From assembly GCF_002575655.3 (NCBI RefSeq), contig NC_053039.3:244940622-245004621 (forward strand): a stretch of 64,000 bases of DNA. Direction: 5' to 3'. Below the pieces are notes generated by a model. That model was not told where the DNA came from, made no database searches, and saw only the letters and a list, made by a program, of their open reading frames with translations. A program made the position numbers and the translations under genes. Numbering within the stretch: position 1 is the first letter of the stretch; each line of letters begins with the position of its first letter. This document shows, piece after piece, positions 21,357-33,407 of this stretch. This DNA is from Aegilops tauschii subsp. strangulata. Taxonomy: Eukaryota; Streptophyta; Magnoliopsida; Poales; Poaceae.

Positions 21357-22489
21357 TCACGATTCTGGTGTGTTCCGGAAGGACTCTTTCATGTGTTCTT
21401 CCGGTGTCAAAGTTTGGATAATATTACTTTCAACATTAATTGGCGTACCTGAGATATAATGTTTTATTCGTTGTCCATTGACAACCTTCGGGTTAGTACC
21501 TTCGGCATTATTTATTTTGATGGCTGACCGATAAACCTCCTTGATAACGTAGGGGCCTTCCATTTTGAGAGGAGTTTTCTTGCAAAGAATTTGAAACGAG
21601 AGTTGTACAAAAGAACATATTCTCCGACTTTAAACTCACGCTTTTGGATTCTTTTGTCATGCCATCTTTTAACTTTTTCTTTGAACAATTTTGCATTTTC
21701 GTAAGCTTGGGTTCTCCATTCATCTAAAGAACTAATATCAAATAACCTCTTTTCACCAGCGAGTTTGAAATCATAATTGAGTTCTTTGATGGCCCAATAT
21801 GCTTTATGTTCTAACTCAAGAGGCAAATGACAAGCTTTTCCATAAACCATTTTATAAGGAGACATACCCATAGGATTTTTATATGTTGTTCTATAAGCCC
21901 AAAGTGCATCATCTAATTTCTTAGACCAATTCTTCCTGGACCTATTGACAGTCTTTTGCAAAATTAATTTTATTTCTCTATTGCTAAGTTCAACTTGACC
22001 ACTAGACTGAGGATGATAAGGTGATGCAATTCTATGGTTAACATCATACTTGGCAAGCATTTTACGGAAAGCACCATGAATAAAGTGTGAACCACCATCA
22101 GTCATTAAATATCTAAGGACTCCAAACCTTGGGAAAATAACTTCCTTAAGCATTTTAATAGAGGTGTTGTGACCAGCACTACTGGTTGGAATAGCTTCTA
22201 CCCATTTAGTAACATAATCAACAGCAACCAAAATCTGTGTATACCCATTAGAGGAAGGAAAAGGTCCCATGTAATCACATCCCCAAACATCAAATGGTTC
22301 AATAGCAAGTGAATAGTTCATAGGCATTTCTTGATGCTTACCGATATTACCTATTCTTTGACATTCATCACAAGATAAGACGAACTTACGGGCATCGTTG
22401 AAGAGAGTAGGCCAATAAAATCCAGATTGTAATACCTTGTGAGCAGTTCTATCTCCAACATGATGCCTCCATAAGCTTCGGAGTGACAT
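21357..22489 (-). pseudogene. Gypsy A integrase, frameshifted
   Basis: The catalytic core is recognisable: [10 protein letters not shown] (first Asp), [10 protein letters not shown] (second Asp) and [11 protein letters not shown] (Glu), in the DDE order of retroviral-type integrases. Upstream is the zinc-finger remnant with [10 protein letters not shown] (CxxC); the His pair before it is shifted out of frame. Downstream, [19 protein letters not shown] and KLLSKWKAP lead to a frameshift near 21555. The frame then continues as [20 protein letters not shown] to 21357. It would join cDNA to chromosomal DNA; in this copy it is broken at both ends. Confidence 0.85.
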
Positions 22490-22575
22490 TTCCGTAGGAT
22501 ATGCCCCTGTTCATGTTCAGGTACACAACGTATAATAATACCATATACTCCTTCTTTATAAAGATGTGGGTCATC

Positions 22576-22977
22576 TCAAAAGTAGTGTCTTAAATCATAG
22601 AAGAATTTTCTCTTTTGCTGATAAGTAAATCTAGGTGGTAAATATTTAGCAACAATGTAATTAGCATAGTCAGCATACCAAGGAGTACTATGAGCAACAT
22701 TTATTGCAGCTAGCTGCTCATCAGGAAAACTATCATCAATAGGTAGTGGGTCATCAGGCACATTTTCAAGCCTAGATAAATTATCAGCTACGGGGTTCTC
22801 AGCTCCTTTTCTATCAATGATATGTAAATCAAATTCTTGTAACAAGAGAACCCATCGAATAAGTCTTGGTTTAGCAACTTTCTTTTCCATAAGATATTTA
22901 ATAGCAGCATGATCGGTGTGAACAATTACTTTGGAATCAACAATATAAGGTCTAAATTTATCACAAGCAAACACCAC
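22576..22977 (-). pseudogene. Gypsy A RNase H fragment
   Basis: The frame holds the C-terminal half of an RNase H domain ([32 protein letters not shown]) and the connection to integrase ([39 protein letters not shown]). The upstream half is separated by a frameshift and stop near 22980-23050, and a stop codon ends it at 22576. It is part of the pol polyprotein and would degrade the RNA of the RNA-DNA hybrid. Confidence 0.8.
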
Positions 22978-23054
22978 TGCTAAGAATTCTTTTTCAGTAG
23001 TAGCATAGTTTTGTTAAGAAACGTCTAGAGTTTTACTATCATAACGAATAACAT

Positions 23055-24025
23055 TCAATTTCTTATCAACTCTTGTCCTAGAACAGCACCAACAGCATAA
23101 TCACTAGCATCACACATAATTTCAAAAGGCAAGTTCCAATCAGGTGGTTGAACAATAGGTGCAGAAATTAAGGCTTTCTTGAGTGTTTCAAAGGCTTCTA
23201 AACAATCATCATAAAAAACAAAAGGAATACCCTTTTGCAAAAGATTCGTAAGAGGCCTAGAAATTTTAGAGAAGTCTTTGATAAATCTCCTATAAAAACC
23301 AGCATGACCTAAGGAACTACGAATACCTTTTATATCTTTAGGACATGGCATTTTCTCAATTGCATCAACCTTAGCTTTGTCCACTTCAATACCTATTTCA
23401 GAAATTTTATGACCCAAGACAATGCCTTCATTAACCATAAAGTGGCACTTCTCCCAATTCAAGACAAGATTTGTTTGTTCACATCTCTGCAAAACTCGAT
23501 CAAGATTGCTTAAACAATCATCAAAAGACTTCCCATAAACAGAGAGTCGTCCATGAAAACCTCAACAATCTTTTCACAAAAGTCAGAGAATATAGCAGTC
23601 ATACATCTTTGAAAGGTAGCAGGTGCATTACATAAACCGAAAGGCATACGTCTATAAGCATAGGTTCCAAAGGGACAACTAAAAGTGGTCTTTTCTTGAC
23701 CAGGTTGAGAAACAGGTATTTGTGAAAAACCAGAGTATCCATCAAGGAAGCAAAAATGTGTGTGCTTAGATAATCTTTCAAGCATTTGATCAATAAAAGG
23801 CAGAGGGTAATGATCTTTTCTAGTTTCTTTGTTTAATTTTCTAAAATCAATTACCATTCTATAGCCTGTAATAATTCTTTGTGGAATAAGTTCATTCTTA
23901 TCATTGGGAACAACAGTTATACCTCCTTTCTTGGGGACACAATGAACAGGAATCACCCATCTAATATCAGCTCTAGGATAGATTATACCTACTTCCAAAA
24001 GTTTTAATATTTCCATTCTTACCAC
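23055..24025 (-). pseudogene. Gypsy A reverse transcriptase, frameshifted after the catalytic motif
   Basis: Conserved blocks in order: IIYPRADIRWVIPVHCVPKK, GYRMVIDFRKLNKETRKDHY, PLPFIDQMLERL, FCFLDGYSGFSQI, YRRMPFGLCNAPATFQRCM and the catalytic VFMDD. A frameshift follows directly after FMDD (23510), and the thumb region (LVLNWEKCHFMVNEGIVLGH, FYRRFIKDFSKI) resumes in another frame at 23492. The RNase H start (PPDWNLPFEIMCDASDYAVG) ends at 23055. The active-site motif is FMDD rather than YxDD, which is normal for this plant Gypsy group. Confidence 0.88.
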
Positions 24026-24248
24026 TTATTTCATCTTCGGGTTTAACCGGCATTGGTGATCAACAACGGGTTTAGCATCAGGTTCCATTTTAATTTTGTG
24101 CTGACATAGAGTGGGAATAATGCCCTTTAAATCATCAAGAGTATATCCAATAGCAGCTTGGTGCTTCCTTAGAACTTTCAATAATCTTTCTTCTTCATGT
24201 TCTGAAAGGTTAGTGATGTCTACTACACAACCTTCTTCTTGTAGATGT
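24026..24248 (-). pseudogene. Gypsy A protease-RT linker next to insertion B
   Basis: The frame NLSEHEEERLLKVLRKHQAA, IGYTLDDLKGI, PTLCQHKIKMEPDAKPVVDH is the conserved stretch just N-terminal to RT. It ends at the left LTR of B (24249); the first codons of the open frame lie inside that LTR. The remainder of the upstream coding sequence is on the other side of B, from 31372. Confidence 0.8.
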
Positions 24249-25878
24249 TGTTGGGCCTCCAAGTGCAGAGGTTTGTAGGACAGTAGCAAATTTCCCTCAA
24301 GTGGATGACCTAAGGTTTATCAATCCGTGGGAGGCGTAGGATGAAGATGGTCTCTCTCAAACAACCCGGCAACCAAATAACAAAGAGTCTCTTGTGTCCC
24401 CAACACACCCAATACAATGGTAACTTGTATAGGTGCACTAGTTCGGCGAAGAGATGGTGATACAAGTGCAATATGGATGGTAGATATGGGTATTTGTAAT
24501 CTGAAAATATAAAAACAGCATGGTAACTAATAATAAAAGTGAGCACAAACGGTATTGCAATGCGTTGAAACAAGGCCTAGGGTTCATACTTTCACTAGTG
24601 CAAGTTCTCTCAACAATAATAACATAATTGGATCATATAACTATCCCTCAACATGCAACAAAGAGTCACTCCAAAGTCACTAATAGCGGAGAACAAACGA
24701 AGAGATTATTGTAGGGTATGAAACCACCTCAAAGTTATTCTTTCTGATCGATCTATTCTAGAGTCCGTAGTAAAATAACACGAACCTATTCTTTCCGTTC
24801 GATCTATCATAGAGTTCGTACTAGAATAACACCTTAAGACACAAATCAACCAAAACCCTAATGTCACCTAGATACTCCAATGTCACCTCAAGTATCCGTG
24901 GGTATGATTATACGATATGCATCACACAATCTCAGATTCATCTATTCAACCAACACAAAGAACTTCAAAGAGTGCCCCAAAGTTTCTACCGGAGAGTCAA
25001 GACGAAAACGTGTGCCAACCCCTATGCGTAAGTTCACAAGGTCACTGAACCCGCAAGTTGATCACCAAAACATACATCAAGTAGATCACGTGAATATCCC
25101 ATTGTCACCACAGATAAGCACATGCAAGACATACATCAAGTGTTCTCAAATCCTTAAAGACTCAATCCGATAAGATAACTTCAAAGGGAAAACTCAATCC
25201 ATTACAAGAGAGTAGAGGGGGAGAAACATCATAAGATCCAACTATAATAGCAAAGCTCGCGGTAAATCAAGATCGCGCCAAATCAAGAACACGAGAGAGA
25301 GATCAAACACATAGCTACTGGTACATACCCTCAGCCCCGAGGGTGAACTACTCCCTCCTCGTCATGGAGAGCGCCGGATGATGAAGATGGCCACCGGTGA
25401 GGGATCCCCCCTCCGGTAGGGTGCCGAAACAGGGTCCCGATTGGTTTTTGGTGGCTACAAAGGCTTGCGGCGGCGGAACTCCCGATCTAGGTTACGTTCT
25501 GGAAGTTTGGGTATATATAAGAGGTGTTGGCGTCGGGAACAAGTCAGGGGGTCTCCGACGCGGCCACGAGGTAGGGGGCACGCCCCCCACCCTCGTGGGT
25601 GCCTCGGGAGTCTTCTGGTCCATCTCCGGTACTCCGTGGGCTTCTTCTGGTCCAAAAACAATCTTCGTGAAATTTCATGTCAATTGGACTCCGTTTGGTT
25701 TTCCTTTTCTGCTATACTCAATAACAAGGAAAAAACAGAAACTAGCACTGGGCTCTAGGTTAATAGGTTAGTCCCAAAAATCATATAAAATAGCATATAA
25801 ATGCATATAAAACATCCTAGATGGATAATATAATAGGATGGAACAATAAAAAATTATAGATACGTTGGAGACGTATCA
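24249..25878 (-). repeat. Left (3') LTR of element B
   Basis: The 1630-bp LTR starts TGTTGGGCCTCCAAGTGCAG on the plus strand and ends GAGACGTATCA. It carries the GC-rich stretch common to this group near 25480-25620. ORFs in it (24310-24573 minus, 24880-25173 plus, 25397-25771 plus) recur in the right LTR and are not genes. Confidence 0.9.
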
Positions 25879-28842
25879 AGCATCCCCAAGCTTAATTCCT
25901 GCTCGTCCTCGAGTAGGTAAATGATAAAAACATAATTTTTGATGTGGAATGCTACCTAGAATATTTTTCAATATAATTTTCCTTATTGTGGCATGAATGT
26001 TCAGATCCGAAAGATCCAAGACAAAAGTTTAATATTGACATAAAAATAATAATACTTCAAGCATACTAACCAAGCAATTATGTCTTATCAAAATGACAAT
26101 CCAAAGAAACCTCATCCCTACAAAATCATATAGTTTGTCTATGCTTCATTTTCGTCACACAAAAATGCTCTCATCATTCACAACCCCGATGACAAGCCAA
26201 GCAATTGTTTCATACTTTAGTAATCTCAAAAAAAATTCAACTTTCACGCAATACATGAGCGTGAGCCATGGACATAGCACTATGGGTGGAATAGAATATG
26301 ATGATGGGGGTTGTGTGGAGAAGACAAAAAGGGAGAAAGTCTCACATCGACGCGGCTAATCAATGGGCTATGGAGATGCCCATTAATTGATGTCAATGCG
26401 AGGAGTAGGGATTGCCATGCAACAGATGCACTAGAGCTATAAATGTATGAAAGCTCAACAAAAGAAACTAAGTGGGTGTGCATCCAACTTGCTTGCTCAC
26501 GTAGACCTAGGGCATTTGAGGAAGCCCATTGTGGGAATATACAAGCCAAGTTCTATAATGAAAAATTCCCACTAGTATATGAAAGTGACAAAATAAGAGA
26601 CTCTCTATCATGAAGATCATGGTGCTACTTTGAAGCACAAGTGTGGAAAAAGGATAGTAGCATTGTCCCTTTTTTTCTTTTTTTATTTGGCCTTTCTTTT
26701 CTTTGTTGGCCTTTCTCCTTTTTTGGCCTTTTTTTGGCCTTTCTCTTTTTTTCTTTTTTTTTGGGACAATGTTCTAATAATGATGATCATCACACTTCTA
26801 TTTATTTACAACTCAAAGATTACAACTCGATACTAGAACAAAGTATGACTCTATATGAATGCCTTCGGCGGTGTACCGGGATGGGCAATGAAACAAGAGT
26901 GACATGTATGAAAAATTATGCATGGTGGCCTTGCCACTAATACGATGTCAACTACATGATCATGCAAGGCAATATGACAATGATGAAGCGTGTCATAATA
27001 AACGGAACGGTGGAAAGTTGCATGGCCATATATCTCGGAATGGCTATGGAAATGCCATAATAGGTAGGTATGGTGGCTGTTTTGAGGAAGATATAAGGAG
27101 GTTTATGTGTGATAGAGTGTATCATATCACAGGGTTTGGATGCACCGGCGAAGTTTGCACCAACTCTCGAGGTGAGAAAGGGCAATGCACGGTACCGAAG
27201 AGGCTAGCAATGATGGAAGGGTGAGAGTGCATATAATCCATGGACTCAACATTAGTCGTAAAGAACTCACATACTTATTGCAAAGATCTACAAGTGATCA
27301 AAAACCAAGCACTACGTGCATGCTCCTAGGGGGACAGATTGGTAGGAAAAGACCATCGCTCGTCCCCGACAACCACTCATAAGGAGGACAATCAAAGAAA
27401 CACCTCATGCTTCAAATTTGTCACACAACGGTTACCATACGTGCATGCTATGGGACTTGCAAACCTCAACACAAGTATTTCTCAATTTCACAATTACTCA
27501 ACTAGCACGACTCTAATATCACCATCTCCATATCTCAAAACAATCATCAAGTATCAAACTTCTCATAGTATTCAATGCACTCTATATGAAAGTTTTTATT
27601 ATGCCCATCTTGGATGCCCATCATATTAGGACTAATTTTATAACCAAAGCAAATTACCATGTTGTTCTAAAATACTCTAAAAATAATATAAGTCAAGCAT
27701 GAGAGATCAACAATTTCTTCAAAATGAAACCACCGCCGTGCTCTAAAAGGGTATAAGTGAAGCACTAGAGCAAACGACAAACTACTCCGAAAGATATAAG
27801 TGAAGATCAATGAGTAGGCAGACTAAGGCATAGCCTAGTCGTGGGAAGGGGCTGATGCCTTCCCACCCACCCAGGTTCAAGGCATGGTACTTGCAATTTG
27901 GGTTTGTTGCACCAATTATACTGTAAGGGGTTCCCTTAAAGTCTTTCTGTCAAAAAAAAGATCAATGAGTAGTTGAATAATTATGTAACTATGTGAAGAC
28001 TCTCTAACATTTAAGACTTTCAGACCTTGATATTTTATTCAAACAGCAAGCAAAACAAAAGAAAATAAAATGACGCTCCAAGCAAAACACATATCATGTG
28101 GTGAATAAAAATATAGCTCCAAGTAAAGTTACCGATGAATGAAGATGAAAGAGGGGATGCCATCTGGGGCATCCCCAAGCTTAGGCTCTTGCCACTCCTT
28201 ATTCCATAGTCCATCGAATATTTACCCAAAACTTGAAAACTTCACAACACAAAACTCAACAGAAAACTCGTAAGCTCCGTTAGTATAAGAAAATAAATCA
28301 CCACTTAGGTACTGTTGTGAACTCATTCTTTATTTATATTGGTGTAATATCTATTGTATTCCAACTTCTCTATGGTTCATACCCTCCGATACTACTCATA
28401 GATTCATCAAAATAAGTAAACAACACATAGAAAACAGAATCTGTCAAAAACAGAACAGTCTGTAGTAATCTGATTTGTTTGAGTACTTTTGGAACTCCAA
28501 AAATTCTGAAAACCTGGGACAACTTGGATAATTTGTATATTGATCTTATGCAAAACGAATTAGCATTTTATCATGTTCTGGTGAATTTTAACAATTATTT
28601 TCGTGAGCACAAAGTTTCTGTCTTTTTCAGCAAGATCAAACAACTATCACCCAAGAAGATCCTATTGGTTCTACTTGGCACAAACACTAATTAAAACATA
28701 AAACCACATCTAACCAGAGGCTAGATAGATTATTTATTACTAAACAGGAACAAATAGCAAAGAACAAAAATAAAATTGGGTTGCCTCCCAACAAGCGCTA
28801 ACGTTTAACGCCCCTAGCTAGGCATGATGATTTCAATGGTGC
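25879..28842 (-). other. Non-coding internal region of element B
   Basis: No credible gene. It contains a pyrimidine-rich low-complexity block at 26669-26763 with repeated GGCCTTTCT, and GCATCCCCAAGCTTAGGCTC near 28158. The part 26290-28840 matches 57309-59680 of Gypsy D along its length, so B and D share this internal segment. Confidence 0.7.
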
Positions 28843-29619
28843 TCACATAAAAGATAAGAATTGAAACACAAAGAGAGCATCATGAAGAATATGACTAGCA
28901 CATTTAAGTCTAACCCACTTCCTATGCATAGGGATTTTGTGAGCAAACAACTTATGGGAACATGAAACAACTAGCATAGGAAGGTAAAACAAGCAAATCT
29001 TCAAGATTTTCAACACATAGAGAGGAAACTTGATATTATTGCAATATGTAGAAGCATATGATCCTCTCTCATAATAATTTTCAGTAGCATCATGAATGAA
29101 TTCAACCATATAACCAGCTCATAAAGCATTCTTTTCATGATCTACTTGCATAGAAATTTTACTACTCTCCACATAAGCAAGTTTATTCTCATCAATAGTA
29201 GTGGGAGCAAACTCAACAAAATAACTATCATGTGAAGCATAATCCGATTGAAAATTAAAATCATGATGACAAGTTTCATGGTTATCTTTATTCTTTATAG
29301 CATACGTGTCATCACAATAATCATCATAAATAGGAGGCATGCTTTCATCATAATAAATTTGCTCATCAAAACTTGGGGGACTAAACATATCATCTTCATC
29401 AAACATAGCATCCCCAAGCTTGTGGCTTTGCATATCATTAGCATCATGGGTATTCAAACAATTCATACTAACAACATTGCAATCATGCTCATCATTCACA
29501 TATTTTAGGCCAAGCATTCTATGTAATTCTTCTTCTAGTACTTGAGCACAATTTTTCTTCCCATCATTTTCACGAAAGACATTAAAAAGATGAAGCATAT
29601 GTGGCAACCTTAATTCCAT
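28843..29619 (-). pseudogene. Athila-type internal ORF in B, one in-frame stop
   Basis: An open frame from 29619 runs to a TGA at 29119-29121 and then continues in the same frame to 28843, about 258 codons in all with one nonsense codon. The first part is acidic (GDAMFDEDDMFSPPSFDEQI, YYDESMPPIYDDYCDD). The second part has a hydrophobic segment (FPLYVLKILKICLFYLPMLV) and ends KWVRLKCASHILHDALFVFQ. The hydrophobic segment makes a membrane-associated product conceivable, but that is inference. I remember similar ORFs from Triticeae Gypsy elements, without known function. The first codon lies in the fused Copia sequence. Confidence 0.65.
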
Positions 29620-29751
29620 TCAATATAAATATGTATCCGGTTTGCGACTTAGAGTCATCCGGATCAGTGTCAAAGCCAGCATCAACGTAACCTTTGACGA
29701 CGAGCTCTTTGTCACCTCCATAAACGAGAAAGAATAGCTTTGTGTCTTAAG
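29617..29751 (-). mobile_element. Copia RNase H fragment fused into element B
   Basis: On the minus strand the frame reads [20 protein letters not shown], then [20 protein letters not shown], open throughout (about 44 codons). It matches, in reverse orientation, the region of Copia G at about 35540-35670, which has a 1-nt deletion at the same place. It runs in the same sense as B and abuts B's truncated right LTR. See findings. Confidence 0.88.
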
Positions 29752-31371
29752 GTGCAGAGGTTTGTAGGACAGTAGCAAATTTCCCTCAAGTGGATGACCT
29801 AAGGTTTATCAATCCGTGGGAGGCATAGGATGAAGATGGTCTCTCTCAAACAACCCTGCAACCAAATAACAAAGAGTCTCTTGTGTCCCCAACACACCCA
29901 ATACAATGGTAAATTGTATAGGTGCACTAATTCGGCGAAGAGATGGTGATACAAGTGCAATATGGATGGTAGATATGGGTATTTGTAATCTGAAAATATA
30001 AAAACAGCAAGGTAACTAATGATAAAAGTGAGCACAAACGGTATTGCAATGCGTTGAAACAAGGCCTAGGGTTCATACTTTCACTAGTGCAAGTTCTCTC
30101 AACAATAATAACATAATTGGATCATATAACTATCCCTCAACATGCAACAAAGAGTCACTCCAAAGTCACTAATAGCGGAGAGCAAACGAAGATATTATTG
30201 TAGGGTATGAAACCACCTCAAAGTTATTATTTCTGATCAATCTATTCAAGAGTCCATAGTAAAATAACACGAAGCTATTCTTTCTGTTCGATCTATCATA
30301 GAGTTCGTACTAGAATAACACCTTAAGACACAAATCAACCAAAACCCTAATGTCACCTAGATACTCCAATGTCACCTCAAGTATCCATGGGTATGATTAT
30401 ACGATATGCATCACACAATCTCAGATTCATCTATTCAACCAACACAAAGAACTTCAAAGAGTTCCCCAAAGTTTCTACCGGAGAGTCAAGACAAAAACGT
30501 GTGCCAACCCCTATGCATAAGTTCACAAGGTCACTGAACCCGCAAGTTGATCACCAAAACATACATCAAGTAGATCACGTGAATATCCCATTGTCACCAC
30601 AAATAAGCACATGCAAGACATACATCAAGTGTTCTCAAATCCTTAAAGACTCAATCCGATAAGATAACTTCAAAGGGAAAACTCAATCCATTACAAGAGA
30701 GTAGGGGGGAGAAACATCATAAGATCCAACTATAATAGCAAAGCTCGCGGTACATCAAGATCGTGCCAAATCAAGAACACGAGAGAGAGAGAGATCAAAC
30801 ACATAGCTACTGGTACATACCCTCAGCCCCGAGGGTGAACTACTTCCTCCTCGTCATGGAGAGCGTCGGATGATGAAGATGGGCACCGGTGAGGGATCCC
30901 CCCTCCGGCAGGGTGCCGGAACAGGGCCCCGATTGGTTTTTGGTGGCTACAGAGGCTTGCGGCAGCGGAACTCCCGATCTAGGTTACGTTCTAGAAGTTT
31001 GGGTATATATAAGAGGTGTTGGCGCCGGGAACAAGTCAGGGGGGGTCTCCAAGGCGGCCACGAGGTAGGGGGCGCCCCCCCACTCTCGTGGGTGCCTCGG
31101 GACTCTTCTGGCCCATCTCTGGTACTCTGTGGGCTTCTTCTGGTCCAAAAACAATCTCCGTGAAATTTCAGGTTAATTGGACTCCGTTTGGTTTTCCTTT
31201 TCTGCGATACTCAAAAACAAGGAAAAAACAGAAACTGGCACTGGGCTCTAGGTTAATAGGTTAGTCCCAAAAATCATATAAAATAGCATATAAATGCATA
31301 TAAAACATCCTAGATGGATAATATAATAGCATGGAACAATCAAAAATTATAGATACGTTGGAGATGTATTA
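29752..31371 (-). repeat. Right (5') LTR of element B, inner end truncated
   Basis: Matches the left LTR from GTGCAGAGGTTTGTAGGACA onward but lacks the terminal TGTTGGGCCTCC. The outer end reads GAGATGTATTA instead of GTATCA. A 2-4 bp longer GA microsatellite at 30781 and scattered substitutions distinguish it from the left copy. Confidence 0.88.
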
Positions 31372-32265
31372 GTTAGCACTGATAATAACAGGATATATCT
31401 TCTTTTCATCAAGATAGGCATATTTGAAAGTGTCTGGCAATTGTTTTAATTCAAACATAGGATCACCTTTAGGTGGAGGAGGACCTCCTAGAGTTTCAAT
31501 AGGCAAATTGTGTTTAAGTAGAGGACGTTGTTCAAAGAAAATCTTATCTATTTCATTTCTTTCATGCATATGTAAATCATTTTCATGGTCTAGCAAATAT
31601 TGTTCTAGTGGATCAGTAGGAGGAACAACAATAGAAGCAAGACCAATTAATTCATCTTTACTAGGCAATTCTTTTTCATGAAGTTTTCTACTAAACTTGG
31701 AAAAATCAAACTCATGAGACTCATCACCAAAACTAACAACGACAATTTGCTTCTCACAATCTATTCTAGCATTAACGGTGTTCAAGAAAGGTCTACCAAA
31801 GATAATGGGACAAAAGTCATATTGTGGGGAACCAAGAACAAGAAAATCAGTAGGGTATTTTACTTTCCCACACAAGACTTCAACATCTCTAACAATCCCA
31901 ATTGGTGATATAGTGTCTCTATTAGCAAGTTTACTAGTAACATCTATGTCTTCTATCTCTGCGGGTGCTATGTCATTCATAATTTCTTGATATAAGGTGT
32001 AAGGAATAGCACTCACACTAGCATCTATGTCACATAAACCATGATAACAGTGATCTCCTATTTTAACTGAGACAACGGGCATGAAAACAACATGTCTATG
32101 TTTATCCTTCTTATCAGGTTTGGCAATTCTAGCAGCTTCTTCATAGAAGTAAATAACATGCCCATCTACATCTTCTTCCAAGAGATCTTTAACCATAGCA
32201 ATACTAGGTTCTACTTTGATTTGTTCATCAGGTTTAGGTGTTCTAATATAGCTTTTGTTGACCAC
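31372..32265 (-). pseudogene. Gypsy A aspartic protease region, altered catalytic motif
   Basis: An open frame of about 297 codons. The protease core is MPVVSVKIGDHCYHGLCDID, ASVSAIPYTLYQEI, and later FCPIIFGRPFLNTVNARIDC. The catalytic triplet expected as D-[TSLI]-G reads DID, with Asp in place of Gly, which should abolish activity. Upstream is a variable region with KPDKKDKHRH; downstream is the linker LGGPPPPKGDPMFELKQLPD, which was joined to the RT before insertion of B. The frame itself has no stop, so this is the longest intact coding segment of A. Confidence 0.82.
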
Positions 32266-32382
32266 AGTTGAAACTTTAGCATGTTCCTTTATCCTAACAG
32301 GGAAAGGTGGTTTCTCAATATAAGCAGAAGGAACAACTGGATCAACATTATAAATTATAGTTTCTTATTTAACTGGTACCGG

Positions 32383-33228
32383 TTATTTAATTTCTTTTTT
32401 AATAGGTGGGTGATATTTAAACCACTTCTCTTTAGGGAGATCAACATGAGTAGCAAATGATTCACAAAAGGAGGCTACTATCTCAGAGTCAAGTACATAT
32501 TTAGTGCTAAACTTTTGAAAAGCATCGGTATTCATAAAAGAGTTAACAAAATCATACTTAAGCTTAATACCTGACTCTTTACCTTCGTCAAGTTCCCAAT
32601 CTTCAGAGTTGCATTTAATTCTTTCCAAAAAATCCCACCGGAATTCAATAGTCTTCTTCATAAAAGAACCAGCACAAAAGTATCAAGCATGGTTTGATCA
32701 TTACGAGAAAGCCGAGCATAAATGTTCTGGATAATAATTTCTCTTGAGAGCTCATGATTGGGGCATGAATATAACATTGACTTAAGCCTCCCCAAGCTAG
32801 AAAGATACTTTCTCCTTCACGAGGCCAAAAATTATATATATAATTTCGATCACGATGAACTAGATGCATAGGATAATTTTTTTGGTGGAACTCCAATTCC
32901 AAGATCCAATATCATCGCACAGCCTATACCATGCCGATGCTTCTCCGTTCAAAGATAAAGGGAAAACATTTTCATAACTTCATCCCCGGGTTAACCTGTA
33001 AGCTTGAACAATTTGTTCTACATTTATCAAGTGCATATCGGGATGTTCGGTTCCATCTCCTGCATAAGGATTAGCTAGTAATTGTTCTATCATACCCGAA
33101 GGAATTTCATATTCAATATTTTCAGTAGGTGCAGTAGGTTGAGGGGTAGCTAATTGTGGTTCTGGTCGAGGTGAAGATACCCCGAACAAACCCCTCAAAG
33201 GATTGTTTTCCGTAGTAACAAGTGACAA
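32383..33228 (-). pseudogene. Gypsy A gag, frameshifted
   Basis: Three pieces in different frames: 33228-32980 (start; NPLRGLFGVSSP, IPSGMIEQLLANPYAGDGTE), 32902-32645 (RNYIYNFWPREGESIFLAWG, a gag core block) and 32661-32383 (MKKTIEFRWDFLERIKCNSE, DLPKEKWFKYHPP). This order is that of an Athila-type gag with the retrotransposon-gag core in the middle. Part of the core between the first two pieces is not in frame. It would form the virus-like particle shell. Confidence 0.75.
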
Positions 33229-33276
33229 TAAATTTCAGCACACTATATAAATGTTTCCTTACCAAAGGCGCTTCAC

Positions 33277-33294
33277 TCCCCGGCAACGGCGCCA
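33277..33294 (-). other. Primer-binding site of Gypsy A (tRNA-Asp type)
   Basis: TGGCGCCGTTGCCGGGGA on the minus strand lies 11 bases downstream of the 5' LTR end. This motif is the complement of tRNA-Asp described for Athila-type elements. The same site occurs at 61857-61874 (D) and, with one substitution, at 53821-53837 (C), tying the three elements to one group. Confidence 0.85.
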
Positions 33295-33305
33295 GAAAAT
33301 AGCCT

Positions 33306-33407
33306 TGATGACCCACAAGTATAGGGGATCAATTGTAGCTCTTTTCGATAAGTAAGAGTGTCGAACCCAACGAGGAGCAGAAGGAAATGACAAGTGGTTT
33401 TCAGCAA
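33306..33407 (-). repeat. 5' LTR of Gypsy A, inner part
   Basis: These 102 bp match the left end of the 3' LTR (17530-17631) from TGATGACCCACAAGTATAGG to GTGGTTTTCAGCAA. They then stop abruptly at Copia G. The corresponding next 340 bp of LTR are missing from the element. Confidence 0.9.

Larger units (their letters stand above)
24249..31371 (-). mobile_element. Gypsy-type element B, non-autonomous, chimeric
   Basis: Two long direct repeats (24249-25878 and about 29752-31371) sharing almost all their sequence are its LTRs. A purine-rich GGAATTAAGCTTGGGGATGC motif adjoins the left LTR on the minus strand. Internal DNA (25879-29616) has no gag or pol, only one Athila-type ORF with a stop codon. 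At the right, where a PBS is expected, there is instead 135 bp of Copia RNase H, and the right LTR lacks about 15 bp of its inner end. No clean 5-bp duplication is visible (GATGT at the left, GTTAG at the right). The insertion splits the protease-RT region of Gypsy A. Confidence 0.8.

Noticed and set aside
24310..25771. ORFs repeated at 24310-24573 and 29799-30062, 24880-25173 and 30369-30662, and in the GC-rich LTR parts
   Set aside because: They are pairs within the two LTRs of B; similarity reflects LTR identity, not coding.
24244..31376. Target duplication for element B
   Set aside because: GATGT at the left and GTTAG at the right do not match; the right LTR end is mutated and the inner end truncated, so no duplication is claimed.
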